Assembly: GCA_947627185.1 (NCBI GenBank)
Contig: CANQVF010000004.1
Location: forward strand, 62,001 to 126,000
DNA length: 64,000 nucleotides
Direction of reading: 5' to 3'
Source of the DNA: an uncultured Clostridia bacterium
GTDB taxonomy: Bacteria; Bacillota; Clostridia; TANB77; CAG-508
Numbering within the stretch: the stretch's first letter is position 1; every line of letters begins with the position of its first letter. The notes under the pieces are model-generated. The model was not told the origin of the DNA, made no database searches, and saw nothing but the letters and a program-made list of their open reading frames with translations. The translations under genes and the position numbers were made by a program. This document shows positions 1-7,622 of this stretch, piece after piece.

Positions 1-1647
1 GTTTTAACAGGAACTGCAGGTAAAATAGTTACAACTGTTGATGCTGCTAAAAAAGCAATTTCAGATGAAGATGAACAATATGTAGCATCTGAAAACGGTA
101 GAAATATTTATTTAACAATAGATGCAAAAATTCAGTCAATAGCAGAAAGATATCTAGAGCAAGCTGTTAATGAAAATACATCTTCTATTGGTGGAAATGT
201 AATAATAATGAATCCTCAAAATGGTGAAATATTAGCAATGGCTACATATCCAGATTATGATTTAAATAAGCCTTCTGATTACCTAAGAACTGGTAAAACG
301 GAAGAAGAATGGAAAACACTAGATTCTACTAGTAAAGATAATCTTTTACAAGATTTATGGAAAAATAAAGCTGTTTCAGGAACATATGAGCCAGGTTCTA
401 CTTTTAAATTAATAACTGCTTCAGTAGCATTAGAAGAAGGATTAGTTCAAACAGACACGGCTGGTGAATTTTATTGTTCAGGTTCTTACCAAGTTGCAGA
501 TCAAGAAATAAGGTGTTGGAGAGATACTAATCCACATGGTGCACAATCTTTAAGAGAAGCTTTATGTAATTCTTGCAATCCAGCTTTTATGCAATTAGGT
601 CAAAGAGTAACTGCAAAAAGATTATATAAATATTTTCAAGCTTTTGGATTTTTTGATAGTATAGGAAATGATATAGCAAGAGCATATCCAGGAACTTTCT
701 ATAAATTAGAAGAAATTGGCCCAGTAGAACTTGCTACAACTTCTTTTGGACAAAGATTCGAAATATCACCACTTCAATTAATAACAGCAGTATCTGCAAT
801 TTGTAATGATGGAGTCTTAATGGAACCTAAAATTATTAAGGAAATAGAAAATCCAGATACTGAAAGTAAAGAAGTGATAGAACCAAAACAAATTAGACAA
901 GTTATTTCAAAAAATACAACAGATAAAATAAAAAATATGATGCAATCTGTTGTTACAGATGGAACTGGTTGGCGTGCAGCAGTTGAAGGATTTTCTATAG
1001 GAGGTAAAAGTGGAACATCAGAACCTCCTGTTGGTAGAGAAAACGAAGGATATGTTGCTTCTTTTATAGCAATATCTCCTATTGAAAATACACAAGTAGT
1101 AACATTGGTTGCTTTATATGGACTTTCAGAAAGTGCAAATCATCAAGGTGGGCAAGTTGCTGGTCCAGTAACAGCACAAATTTTATCAGAGGTTTTACCA
1201 TATTTAGGAGTTGCTTCTAGCACAACTACAGCAAATACAGAACAGAGAAATTTAATATCAATTCCAAATGTAGTTGGAATGACAGCAAGTCAAGCAACTA
1301 CTCATTTACAAGAATTAGGATTTAATGTAACAACTCATATAAATGGAAATCCAGATGAAGTTATTATTAAAGAACAAATGCCTAAATATGGAAATGCACT
1401 TATTGAAAATTCATTAATTCATTTATACCAAGAAGAAAATCAAGAAAAAACTATGGTGGCAGTTCCAAATGTAAAGGAAATGAGTGTTGGACAAGCAATA
1501 TCTACATTAAAATCTAAAAATTTAAATATTCATATTGATGGTACAAATGGAATAGTAGTTTCTCAAGACCCATCTTTTGAAACACAAGTAGAAGAAGGAA
1601 CAATAATTAATGTAGTAGTTAAAGAACGATTAAATAATTCACAGTAA
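1..1647 (+). CDS. Class B penicillin-binding protein (FtsI/SpoVD type) with two PASTA domains, 5' partial
   Basis: The reading frame is open from base 1 (VLTGTAGKIV...), so the N-terminus lies outside the window. Seen: the transpeptidase motifs SxxK (STFK, serine codon at 397), SxN (SCN, about 570) and KSGT (about 1006), then two PASTA-like repeats beginning ISIPNVVGM and VAVPNVKEM. Family knowledge: class B PBPs are membrane-anchored D,D-transpeptidases that cross-link septal or spore-cortex peptidoglycan, and PASTA domains bind uncross-linked muropeptides or the divisome. SpoVD and PBP2/FtsI cannot be separated without the N-terminus. It is followed 64 bases later by dapF, so the context is wall synthesis. 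The usual partners mraZ, rsmH and ftsL are 34 kb away. Confidence 0.92.
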   Translation, partial: VLTGTAGKIVTTVDAAKKAISDEDEQYVASENGRNIYLTIDAKIQSIAERYLEQAVNENTSSIGGNVIIMNPQNGEILAMATYPDYDLNKPSDYLRTGKTEEEWKTLDSTSKDNLLQDLWKNKAVSGTYEPGSTFKLITASVALEEGLVQTDTAGEFYCSGSYQVADQEIRCWRDTNPHGAQSLREALCNSCNPAFMQLGQRVTAKRLYKYFQAFGFFDSIGNDIARAYPGTFYKLEEIGPVELATTSFGQRFEISPLQLITAVSAICNDGVLMEPKIIKEIENPDTESKEVIEPKQIRQVISKNTTDKIKNMMQSVVTDGTGWRAAVEGFSIGGKSGTSEPPVGRENEGYVASFIAISPIENTQVVTLVALYGLSESANHQGGQVAGPVTAQILSEVLPYLGVASSTTTANTEQRNLISIPNVVGMTASQATTHLQELGFNVTTHINGNPDEVIIKEQMPKYGNALIENSLIHLYQEENQEKTMVAVPNVKEMSVGQAISTLKSKNLNIHIDGTNGIVVSQDPSFETQVEEGTIINVVVKERLNNSQ

Positions 1648-1711
1648 ATAATTAAAAATAAAAGAATAATTTATATTGTAAAACATACAATTAACCAGAA
1701 GGGGTGATTGT

Positions 1712-2539
1712 ATGTTTTCTTTTTGTAAAATGCAAGGTACAGGTAATGATTTTATAATAATAAATTATATAGAAAATAAATTGGAATATAGCTATAAATT
1801 GTTAGCTGAATTTTTATGTGATAGGCATTTTGGAGTAGGTGCAGATGGAATATTGATAGTTCAAAAAAGTCAAAAAGCAGATTTTAAAATGCGAATATTT
1901 AATCAAGATGGTAGTGAAGCAGAAATGTGTGGAAATGGTATTAGATGTTTTGCAAAATATGTTTATGAAAAAAATTTAATTGATAAAGATGAATTTGAAA
2001 TTGAAACTCTATCAGGTGTAAAAAAAGTTAAATTAGAAATAGAAGGAAATTCTGTTACAAAAATAAGTGTTGAAATGGGAAAACCAGTATTTGAGCTTAA
2101 AGATATACCAGTAATATATTTAGAAAATAATTATGCTGGAATGATACATATAGATGGTGGAATAATAGTTTATCCAATTTCAATTGGAAATCCACATGCT
2201 GTGTGCTTTGTAGATGATTTAGAAAAATTAAACATAGAGAAATATGGTAAATTAATTGAAGATTATAAATATTTCCCTAATAAAACAAATGTTGAATTTG
2301 TTCAAATAGTAGATAATTCTAATATAAAAGTTAGAGTATGGGAAAGAGGAGTAGGAGAAACATTTTCTTGTGGTACTGGTGCATGTGCATCAGCAGTTAT
2401 ATCTAACAAATATAAATCCACAGAAAATGAATTAAATGTGGAATTATTAGGCGGAAATCTAAAAGTGTTATATAAAAATGAAATTATAAAACTTATAGGA
2501 TCAGCAGAAAAAGTTTTTGATGGAGAAATAGATATATAA
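1712..2539 (+). CDS. dapF: Diaminopimelate epimerase
   Basis: 275 aa, normal length for DapF. It interconverts LL- and meso-diaminopimelate, the last step before meso-DAP is used for lysine or for the peptidoglycan stem peptide. Seen: the N-terminal GTGNDF signature, catalytic Cys73 in MCGNGIRC and catalytic Cys220 in SCGTGACAS, the two-thiol acid/base pair of this PLP-independent family. The start is ATG with AAGGGGTG eight bases upstream. It faces murE tail to tail with a shared hairpin between them, so DAP production and DAP addition to the stem peptide are encoded side by side but transcribed separately. Confidence 0.97.
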   Translation: MFSFCKMQGTGNDFIIINYIENKLEYSYKLLAEFLCDRHFGVGADGILIVQKSQKADFKMRIFNQDGSEAEMCGNGIRCFAKYVYEKNLIDKDEFEIETLSGVKKVKLEIEGNSVTKISVEMGKPVFELKDIPVIYLENNYAGMIHIDGGIIVYPISIGNPHAVCFVDDLEKLNIEKYGKLIEDYKYFPNKTNVEFVQIVDNSNIKVRVWERGVGETFSCGTGACASAVISNKYKSTENELNVELLGGNLKVLYKNEIIKLIGSAEKVFDGEIDI

Positions 2540-2541
2540 AT

Positions 2542-2584
2542 AAAATTCCGCGGTTTTACTTACATACCGCGGAAAATTTTTTAT
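2542..2584. terminator. Bidirectional intrinsic terminator between dapF and murE
   Basis: TTCCGCGG / CCGCGGAA stem with an A/T-rich extension and T-runs on both sides; it lies between two convergent stop codons. Confidence 0.85.
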
Positions 2585-4086
2585 TTTATAGGAGTTCTTT
2601 CTCCAGATTCAATCATTTCATCTATAAGTTTTGCTATAACTTTTCTTTCATCATAAGGATATTTTACACCATTTCTCTCTAAGTATAAATCATGTCCAAG
2701 TCCAGGAATAACAATGATGTCACCAGGCTTTGCAATAGAAATAGCATATCTAATTCCTTCTGTTCTATCTACAATTATTTTATAAGGTTTTCCTGTTGGA
2801 ATAATTCCAACTTCAATTTCTTTTAGTATTTTTAAAGGGTCTTCTGTACGAACTTGATCAGACATTAAAACAGTAAAATCTGCAAGTCTTCCAGAAATTT
2901 CTCCCATAACAGGACGTTTAGCAGCATCTCTATCACCACCAACACCCCAAGCGCATATTACTTTACCTTTTGCATAAGTATTAACAGCTTTTAAAATACT
3001 TTCCAAACTTGATGGAGTATGTGCATAATCTATCATAATAGTAAGTCCTAACTTATTTGGAACAAGTTCGCTTCTACCAAGAACTTTCAAGTCTTTTAAT
3101 GCTAATCTTATTTCATCTGCTGTAACTCCAAAATATGAGCATACAGCAATTGCTCCAGCAGCATTATAAATACTAAATCTTCCAGGAATAGAAGCTTCTA
3201 TTTTTTCTTCTTTTCCATTAAATAATATTGAAAAATCAATATATGAATCTGTTATTACAACAGTGTTAGGATTTACTTTGAAATCAGCAGGATTATCTAT
3301 TGCGAATGTTCTAATATCTTTTTCAGGTAATAATTCTTTTACTTTTCGAACTGTTTCATCATCATTGTTAATAACAGCATGTTTAGATTCTTTTAAAAGT
3401 TTCAATTTACAATTAAAATAATCTTCCATATTAGGATGTTCTTTTGGGCTAATATGATCTTCTGTTAGGTTTGTAAAAAGTCCAATATCAAATTGGGAAC
3501 CTGCAACTCTATCTAATTTCATGGCTTGTGATGATACTTCAATAATTGCAACATCAACATTTCTTTCTACCATAGTTGCTAAATGTTTTTGAATTTCAAT
3601 GCTTTCAGGAGTTGTTCTATCAGTATCTTCAATTTTCTCATCATTAATATAAACTGCAATGCTACCAATTAAACCAACATTTAATCCATGTGCTTCTAAA
3701 ATTGATTTAACCATAAATGTAGTAGTAGTTTTTCCTTTGGTTCCAGTAATACCTATAAGTTTTAATTTTTTAGAAGGATTATCATAAAATTCACATGCTG
3801 TTTCAGCTAAAGCTTTTCTAGTATTTTTAACAGATATTGCAGGCATATTTTCAGGAATATTAAGTGAATTTAAATCAACATCTGGTTCCACTATTAAAGC
3901 TTTTGCACCATTTTTAATAGCATCTGGAATAAATTCTATACCATTTTTAGAGAAACCATTAATGGCAACAAACAATCCTCCTTCTTTAATTTTTCTTGAG
4001 TCTGAATGTATATTAGTTATATCTAAATTTAGATCACCAACTTTATTTATTACTTCGACTTTAGAAATTAATTGATTAAGTAACAT
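2581..4086 (-). CDS. murE: UDP-MurNAc-tripeptide synthetase, MurE family
   Basis: 501 aa from the chosen start. Mur ligases use ATP to add the third stem-peptide residue to UDP-MurNAc-dipeptide in the cytoplasm. Seen: the ATP loop GTKGKTTTT, a Mur central-domain DYAHTPSS motif and GGDRDAAKRP in the C-terminal domain. The start chosen is the ATG at 4086: GGAGGG lies six bases before it, whereas an in-frame ATG at 4092 directly abuts the ribosome site and a farther one at 4122 has none. The residue-selecting motif, usually DNPR in DAP enzymes, reads DQVR here, and the usual GKGHE reads GLGHD. The neighbouring dapF suggests meso-DAP is still the substrate, but specificity is not certain. Confidence 0.9.
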   Translation of the reverse strand: MLLNQLISKVEVINKVGDLNLDITNIHSDSRKIKEGGLFVAINGFSKNGIEFIPDAIKNGAKALIVEPDVDLNSLNIPENMPAISVKNTRKALAETACEFYDNPSKKLKLIGITGTKGKTTTTFMVKSILEAHGLNVGLIGSIAVYINDEKIEDTDRTTPESIEIQKHLATMVERNVDVAIIEVSSQAMKLDRVAGSQFDIGLFTNLTEDHISPKEHPNMEDYFNCKLKLLKESKHAVINNDDETVRKVKELLPEKDIRTFAIDNPADFKVNPNTVVITDSYIDFSILFNGKEEKIEASIPGRFSIYNAAGAIAVCSYFGVTADEIRLALKDLKVLGRSELVPNKLGLTIMIDYAHTPSSLESILKAVNTYAKGKVICAWGVGGDRDAAKRPVMGEISGRLADFTVLMSDQVRTEDPLKILKEIEVGIIPTGKPYKIIVDRTEGIRYAISIAKPGDIIVIPGLGHDLYLERNGVKYPYDERKVIAKLIDEMIESGERTPIK

Positions 4087-4122
4087 AGTCATCCCTCCAT
4101 TTCTCAAGATTACTATGTTCAA

Positions 4123-4151
4123 ATTATATAACTAAAGATATTTATTGTAAA
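4123..4151 (-). promoter_or_regulatory. Sigma-A promoter of murE
   Basis: On the minus strand TTTACA, a 17-base spacer, then TATAAT, about 35 bases upstream of the murE ATG. Confidence 0.75.
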
Positions 4152-4159
4152 GACTAAGA

Positions 4160-4211
4160 AAAGAAAAACACATTATCTGACTTCGCTTGAGGCAAAAACA
4201 GATAATGTGTT
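4160..4211 (-). terminator. Intrinsic terminator after the small membrane protein gene
   Basis: A perfect 13-bp stem (AACACATTATCTG at 4167-4179 against 4199-4211), then a T-rich tract on the minus strand. The loop carries CTTCGCTT, a motif also found in the large inverted repeat near 29.45 kb. Confidence 0.85.
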
Positions 4212-4252
4212 CAGTCGCAGTTGAGACCTAGACAGCCACTGGTTTTCTTTGC

Positions 4253-4426
4253 TTAAAATATCCGAGCTAAAAGCCAGATGGCAAGGAGAATGAAAAATGT
4301 AATCCACTTGTGATCCATAATCCATCCAAGAAGAAGAAAAATTGGAGTCATGAGTATGCCCCATATCATTATTATGATAGGAATAAAACAAAAACAACCA
4401 ACTATAAATAATAGCAAACCTAACAT
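4253..4426 (-). CDS. Small hydrophobic membrane protein, 57 aa, unknown
   Basis: A short frame beginning MLGLLLFIVGCF and ending WLLARIF. It has a ribosome site (AAAGGGGAAT) eight or nine bases before ATG, an extended -10 promoter upstream and a strong terminator about 40 bases after the stop, so it looks like a complete monocistronic gene. Two or three hydrophobic segments cover nearly the whole protein, with a short polar break (MDHKW) near residue 37. No family is recognised. A longer overlapping frame in this region (4173-4397) has no ribosome site and its sequence does not look like a protein. Confidence 0.75.
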   Translation of the reverse strand: MLGLLLFIVGCFCFIPIIIMIWGILMTPIFLLLGWIMDHKWITFFILLAIWLLARIF

Positions 4427-4459
4427 GGTAATTCCCCTTTCTATCGTGTATTCCTTTTA

Positions 4460-4486
4460 ATTATACCATAAAATAAGAAAAAAAGG
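4460..4486 (-). promoter_or_regulatory. Putative promoter of the 57-aa membrane protein
   Basis: On the minus strand an extended -10 (TGGTATAAT, hexamer at 4460-4465) lies about 35 bases upstream of the ATG; the -35 region is T-rich and poor. Confidence 0.55.
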
Positions 4487-4535
4487 AATATTTGAAAGTA
4501 CATTGTCGAAATTTATATTTTTTGTTTAAATTGTA

Positions 4536-4564
4536 TGGACATTTTTTGTAAAGTTTTATATAAT
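4536..4564 (+). promoter_or_regulatory. Sigma-A promoter of the coiled-coil protein gene
   Basis: TGGACA, 17 bases, TATAAT. An in-frame ATG at 4566 would fall at the transcription start and cannot be used, which decides the downstream start at 4599. Confidence 0.8.
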
Positions 4565-4598
4565 AATGGAAAATGTTACTTGGGAGGGTTCTTTTATT

Positions 4599-6341
4599 AT
4601 GTATGAGAGAAGTGCAATTGTATTAGAAAGATATTTTAGTACTTTATTAAGGTATACATCTGAATTTAATTTACAAGATAATTTTGATAATTATTGTAAT
4701 TTAGTACAAAAATTGGAAAAATTTCAAGTAAATTATCAAAAAGAAATGGAAGCAACACAAGAATTTAATAAAGCATTAAAAAAAGTAAAGTCTATACAAT
4801 CAGCCCAAGAAAAATTATATAAAAAAAGTGTTAATTTAGAATATAATAGAAATTTGCTTTTTAACAATATTGAAGGAAAAATCGAAGATACAAGAAAAGG
4901 TATTGAAAAAGTAGAAGCTGATGTTGAAAAAAACAATGAAGATATGAAAACAAAAAAAGAAGAACTATTAGAAGCATTAGTAGAATATAATAAAAAGAGA
5001 TTTGAACTTTCAAAATGTAAAAGATATAAAAAAATGGCAGAAAATGACTATGTAAATATATTAGAAGCTTCTCAAATGAATTTTGAAGGTATAACACCAG
5101 AAGCAATAGAAGTGGCAAATGAATTTGCAGAGTTTGATAATTTAGAAGAAGTTATCGAAAAATTAGAAGATAATGGAAAAGGTGAGAAAATACCATTTAA
5201 TGGTGAAGTAATAGAAAATGCAACAATTTTTTCAGTAGATATTGCAAAGAAATTAGCTGCTATATATTTAGTAGTTTATGACAAAATGAAAAGAATATTA
5301 AATGACATAGAAGAAGGCACAACTAAAGTTGAACTACATAAAAAATATGTAAGAAATGAAAAAGCAAAAGTTGATTTATTATTAGCAATGAAAGAATATA
5401 TTGTTCAATTTTTAGATTATGAAAGAATGACAACTATACATGGTAGAAAATCTCATAACAGATTAATGAGTGAAGCTTGTGAAAATTTTAAAGCTGATGT
5501 AATACAAATTAACAATTTATATGAATTATTATTAAAAGAAATTGGTAATAAGGCTACAAAAAAAGCATATAAAGAACTATATAATAAATCATATTTAATA
5601 GATATACAAGAAAAAGAAGAAAAATTTAAAAGAGAGAAAAACCGTGTAAATTTAAATACAGCAACATTAATAAATTCAAACTATTGGAGAATTGAAGGAA
5701 TAAAAAATATATATACAATTTTTTATAGTAATGTATCAGAAGTATTTGGAAAAGATGTTGCAGAATTTGATTTACCAAAAGAAATCGATGAAAATTCAGT
5801 AGAAGAATATGAAACTACTAAAAATGTTGTTGAGGAAAAAACACATAAATCTAAAATTCCATTTGAAATAAATTCATATGAAGATGAAGATGCAGATGAT
5901 GATGTAGAAGAAAAAAATGAAGATGATGAAGAAGATACAGATTATAACAATGAAGAAATGCAACAAGAAGTAGATGAAGATTTTGATATATTTGGAGACA
6001 AATATAAAGAAGTAGACTTTTATGAAGTAACAAAAGAATTAGTTGAGAAAGAAAAAGAAAAACAAGAAGAAAAGAAAAATAAAAAACAAAGTAAAAAAAT
6101 AGATTTATTTGAAGAACCAGAAGAAGAAGCATCACTTTTTGAGGAAGATATACCTTACGAACCAGAGGAAGAAGAAGAGGAACTTTTTAAAAGTATAAAA
6201 CAAGTAAAAAAGAAAAAATCAAATAAAATAGAAGATTTTGATTTAACACGAGAAGAAAAAAGTGGTGCAGGTAATTTAATAAAGAAAATAAAAAAGATTA
6301 ATAATAGTAGAAAAAAATCTGCTGAGAGTGATATTTGGTAA
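4599..6341 (+). CDS. Lysine/glutamate-rich coiled-coil protein of unknown function
   Basis: 580 aa from ATG 4599, which has GGGAGGG ten bases upstream. No family is recognised. Residues 1 to about 430 look like long amphipathic helices with heptad-like spacing (many K/E with L/I), interrupted by a more globular stretch around residues 160-330. After about residue 430 the chain becomes very acidic (runs of E and D) with basic KKKxxKK patches and is probably disordered. There is no signal peptide or membrane segment, so it is predicted cytoplasmic. It is followed by its own promoter-sortase unit 72 bases downstream; no functional link to the sortase is shown. Confidence 0.8.
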   Translation: MYERSAIVLERYFSTLLRYTSEFNLQDNFDNYCNLVQKLEKFQVNYQKEMEATQEFNKALKKVKSIQSAQEKLYKKSVNLEYNRNLLFNNIEGKIEDTRKGIEKVEADVEKNNEDMKTKKEELLEALVEYNKKRFELSKCKRYKKMAENDYVNILEASQMNFEGITPEAIEVANEFAEFDNLEEVIEKLEDNGKGEKIPFNGEVIENATIFSVDIAKKLAAIYLVVYDKMKRILNDIEEGTTKVELHKKYVRNEKAKVDLLLAMKEYIVQFLDYERMTTIHGRKSHNRLMSEACENFKADVIQINNLYELLLKEIGNKATKKAYKELYNKSYLIDIQEKEEKFKREKNRVNLNTATLINSNYWRIEGIKNIYTIFYSNVSEVFGKDVAEFDLPKEIDENSVEEYETTKNVVEEKTHKSKIPFEINSYEDEDADDDVEEKNEDDEEDTDYNNEEMQQEVDEDFDIFGDKYKEVDFYEVTKELVEKEKEKQEEKKNKKQSKKIDLFEEPEEEASLFEEDIPYEPEEEEEELFKSIKQVKKKKSNKIEDFDLTREEKSGAGNLIKKIKKINNSRKKSAESDIW

Positions 6342-6351
6342 AAAAAACTAC

Positions 6352-6380
6352 TTGATTGTATTAATATAGCATGATATAAT
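6352..6380 (+). promoter_or_regulatory. Sigma-A promoter of the sortase gene
   Basis: TTGATT, 17 bases, TATAAT, starting just after the preceding stop codon. Confidence 0.8.
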
Positions 6381-6412
6381 AATTATGATAATTTGTAGAG
6401 AAAGGCAAAAAA

Positions 6413-7168
6413 ATGAATCAGATTTTAGTTTCTGAAAAATTATATATGACACCAGAACTAAAAAGGAAAAAAAGAATGTACAAAATAGACTTCTTTATTT
6501 CCATCTTTTTAGTATGCATTTTATTCTCTTATTATATTTATGCAGAATATGATAAAAACAAAAATGAAGCTATTTCAAAAGAAATTTTATCAAATATAAA
6601 TTTTGAAGATAATGTTGCAGATGATACTACCATAAAATTTGCTAATAATTCAATTGTTGTTATACTAAATACAGAAGATCCATTTGAAGTAGTATATTCA
6701 GAGCCAGTTCCAGAACAAGACCCTAATGATAATATAGAATGGTTACAAACTTCTTCTGGAACAAGATATTATGCATTAGCAACAATTAATATTCCATCAA
6801 TAGATTGTACATATCCAATTTTAAATGATTATTCAGAAGAACTATTAAAAATTTCTCCAGGTAAATTCTGGGGACCAGAACCTAATGAAGTTGGAAACTT
6901 TTGCGTAGTAGGACATAATTACAGAAGTAATAAATTCTTTAGTCATGTACCAGATTTGGAAATTGGGGCAACAATTGAAATTACTAATTTAGTTGGAGAA
7001 AATAAAGGTAGAACATTAAAATATAGTGTTTACGATAAGTATACAGTTCAACCAGAAGATGTTTCTTGTACATCACAAAGAACAAATGGTTTAAAAGAAA
7101 TAACAATCATAACTTGTACAGATGATAGTAAACAAAGAGTTATAGTAAAAGCAAGGGAAATACAATAA
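6413..7168 (+). CDS. Sortase (cysteine transpeptidase)
   Basis: 251 aa. Sortases cleave a C-terminal sorting motif of secreted proteins and attach them to peptidoglycan or to each other. Seen: a basic cytoplasmic N-tail, a membrane anchor at about residues 26-44, and the catalytic triad His168 (VVGHNY), Cys235 (TIITC) and Arg242 (QRVIV). The compact barrel without large insertions fits class D/E-like sortases better than class B, but the class is inferred. The ribosome site is GAGAAAGG. The only likely substrate in the window is the giant adhesin ending at 27743 (IAPYTG signal). The gene is monocistronic between its own promoter and a terminator. Confidence 0.88.
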   Translation: MNQILVSEKLYMTPELKRKKRMYKIDFFISIFLVCILFSYYIYAEYDKNKNEAISKEILSNINFEDNVADDTTIKFANNSIVVILNTEDPFEVVYSEPVPEQDPNDNIEWLQTSSGTRYYALATINIPSIDCTYPILNDYSEELLKISPGKFWGPEPNEVGNFCVVGHNYRSNKFFSHVPDLEIGATIEITNLVGENKGRTLKYSVYDKYTVQPEDVSCTSQRTNGLKEITIITCTDDSKQRVIVKAREIQ

Positions 7169-7183
7169 TAAAAATTATAAATA

Positions 7184-7221
7184 AAAAAGATTTGAATTAT
7201 TTTAATTCAAATCTTTTTTTG
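7184..7221 (+). terminator. Intrinsic terminator after the sortase gene
   Basis: AAAAGATTTGAATTA / TAATTCAAATCTTTT stem with a 3-base loop, followed by a T-run. Confidence 0.9.
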
Positions 7222-7622
7222 TTTGCAACTTATTTATATAAATTATTAGTTACATAAAACAAAACACTTGTTTACTTAAAATGCAAATATAAAAATAGGA
7301 ATTAATATCGTTTATTCTTATAACCCTAATAGATAAAATATTAAAAATTAATAAAATAAAAAATAATTTAAATGTAATATATTTGAAATATGAATTCTTA
7401 TAATCTTACAGTAAATGGTAATTTAAATTTTTGTGTAAAATTAAACAAAAAAATAATCAAAAAAGTAACTAGATGTAACCTTTGAAAACACTGACAATAA
7501 AGAAATTGGAAACATAAAAAGTTTTAATTTGACATTACTTTTTAAAATGTTAAAATGAATTCGTAAAAATTACAGAATAAAAATGGAAATTTTATTAATA
7601 CAAAATATTGGGGGTAAAAAAC
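7222..7622 (+). other. Long AT-rich intergenic region upstream of nrdD
   Basis: About 400 bases with no frame that has a ribosome site. The only clear element is the promoter near 7530-7556. I looked for an NrdR-box pair and for a cobalamin-type riboswitch, both of which can control ribonucleotide reductases, and saw neither. The segment TTCTTATAA occurs twice (about 7314 and 7394). Confidence 0.6.
7529..7556 (+). promoter_or_regulatory. Sigma-A promoter of nrdD
   Basis: TTGACA, 16 bases, TAAAAT; transcription would start near 7563, about 60 bases before the start codon. Confidence 0.75.

Noticed and set aside
4173..4397. 74-aa minus-strand frame over the small membrane gene
   Set aside because: It has no ribosome site, overlaps the better-supported 57-aa frame and runs into the terminator stem.
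5851..6135. Hydrophobic minus-strand frame opposite the acidic tail of the coiled-coil protein
   Set aside because: Complement of GAA/GAT-rich sequence; poly-Leu/His composition and no start signal.
7222..7607. Possible NrdR boxes or a riboswitch before nrdD
   Set aside because: No pair of matching 16-base boxes and no known aptamer core was visible.
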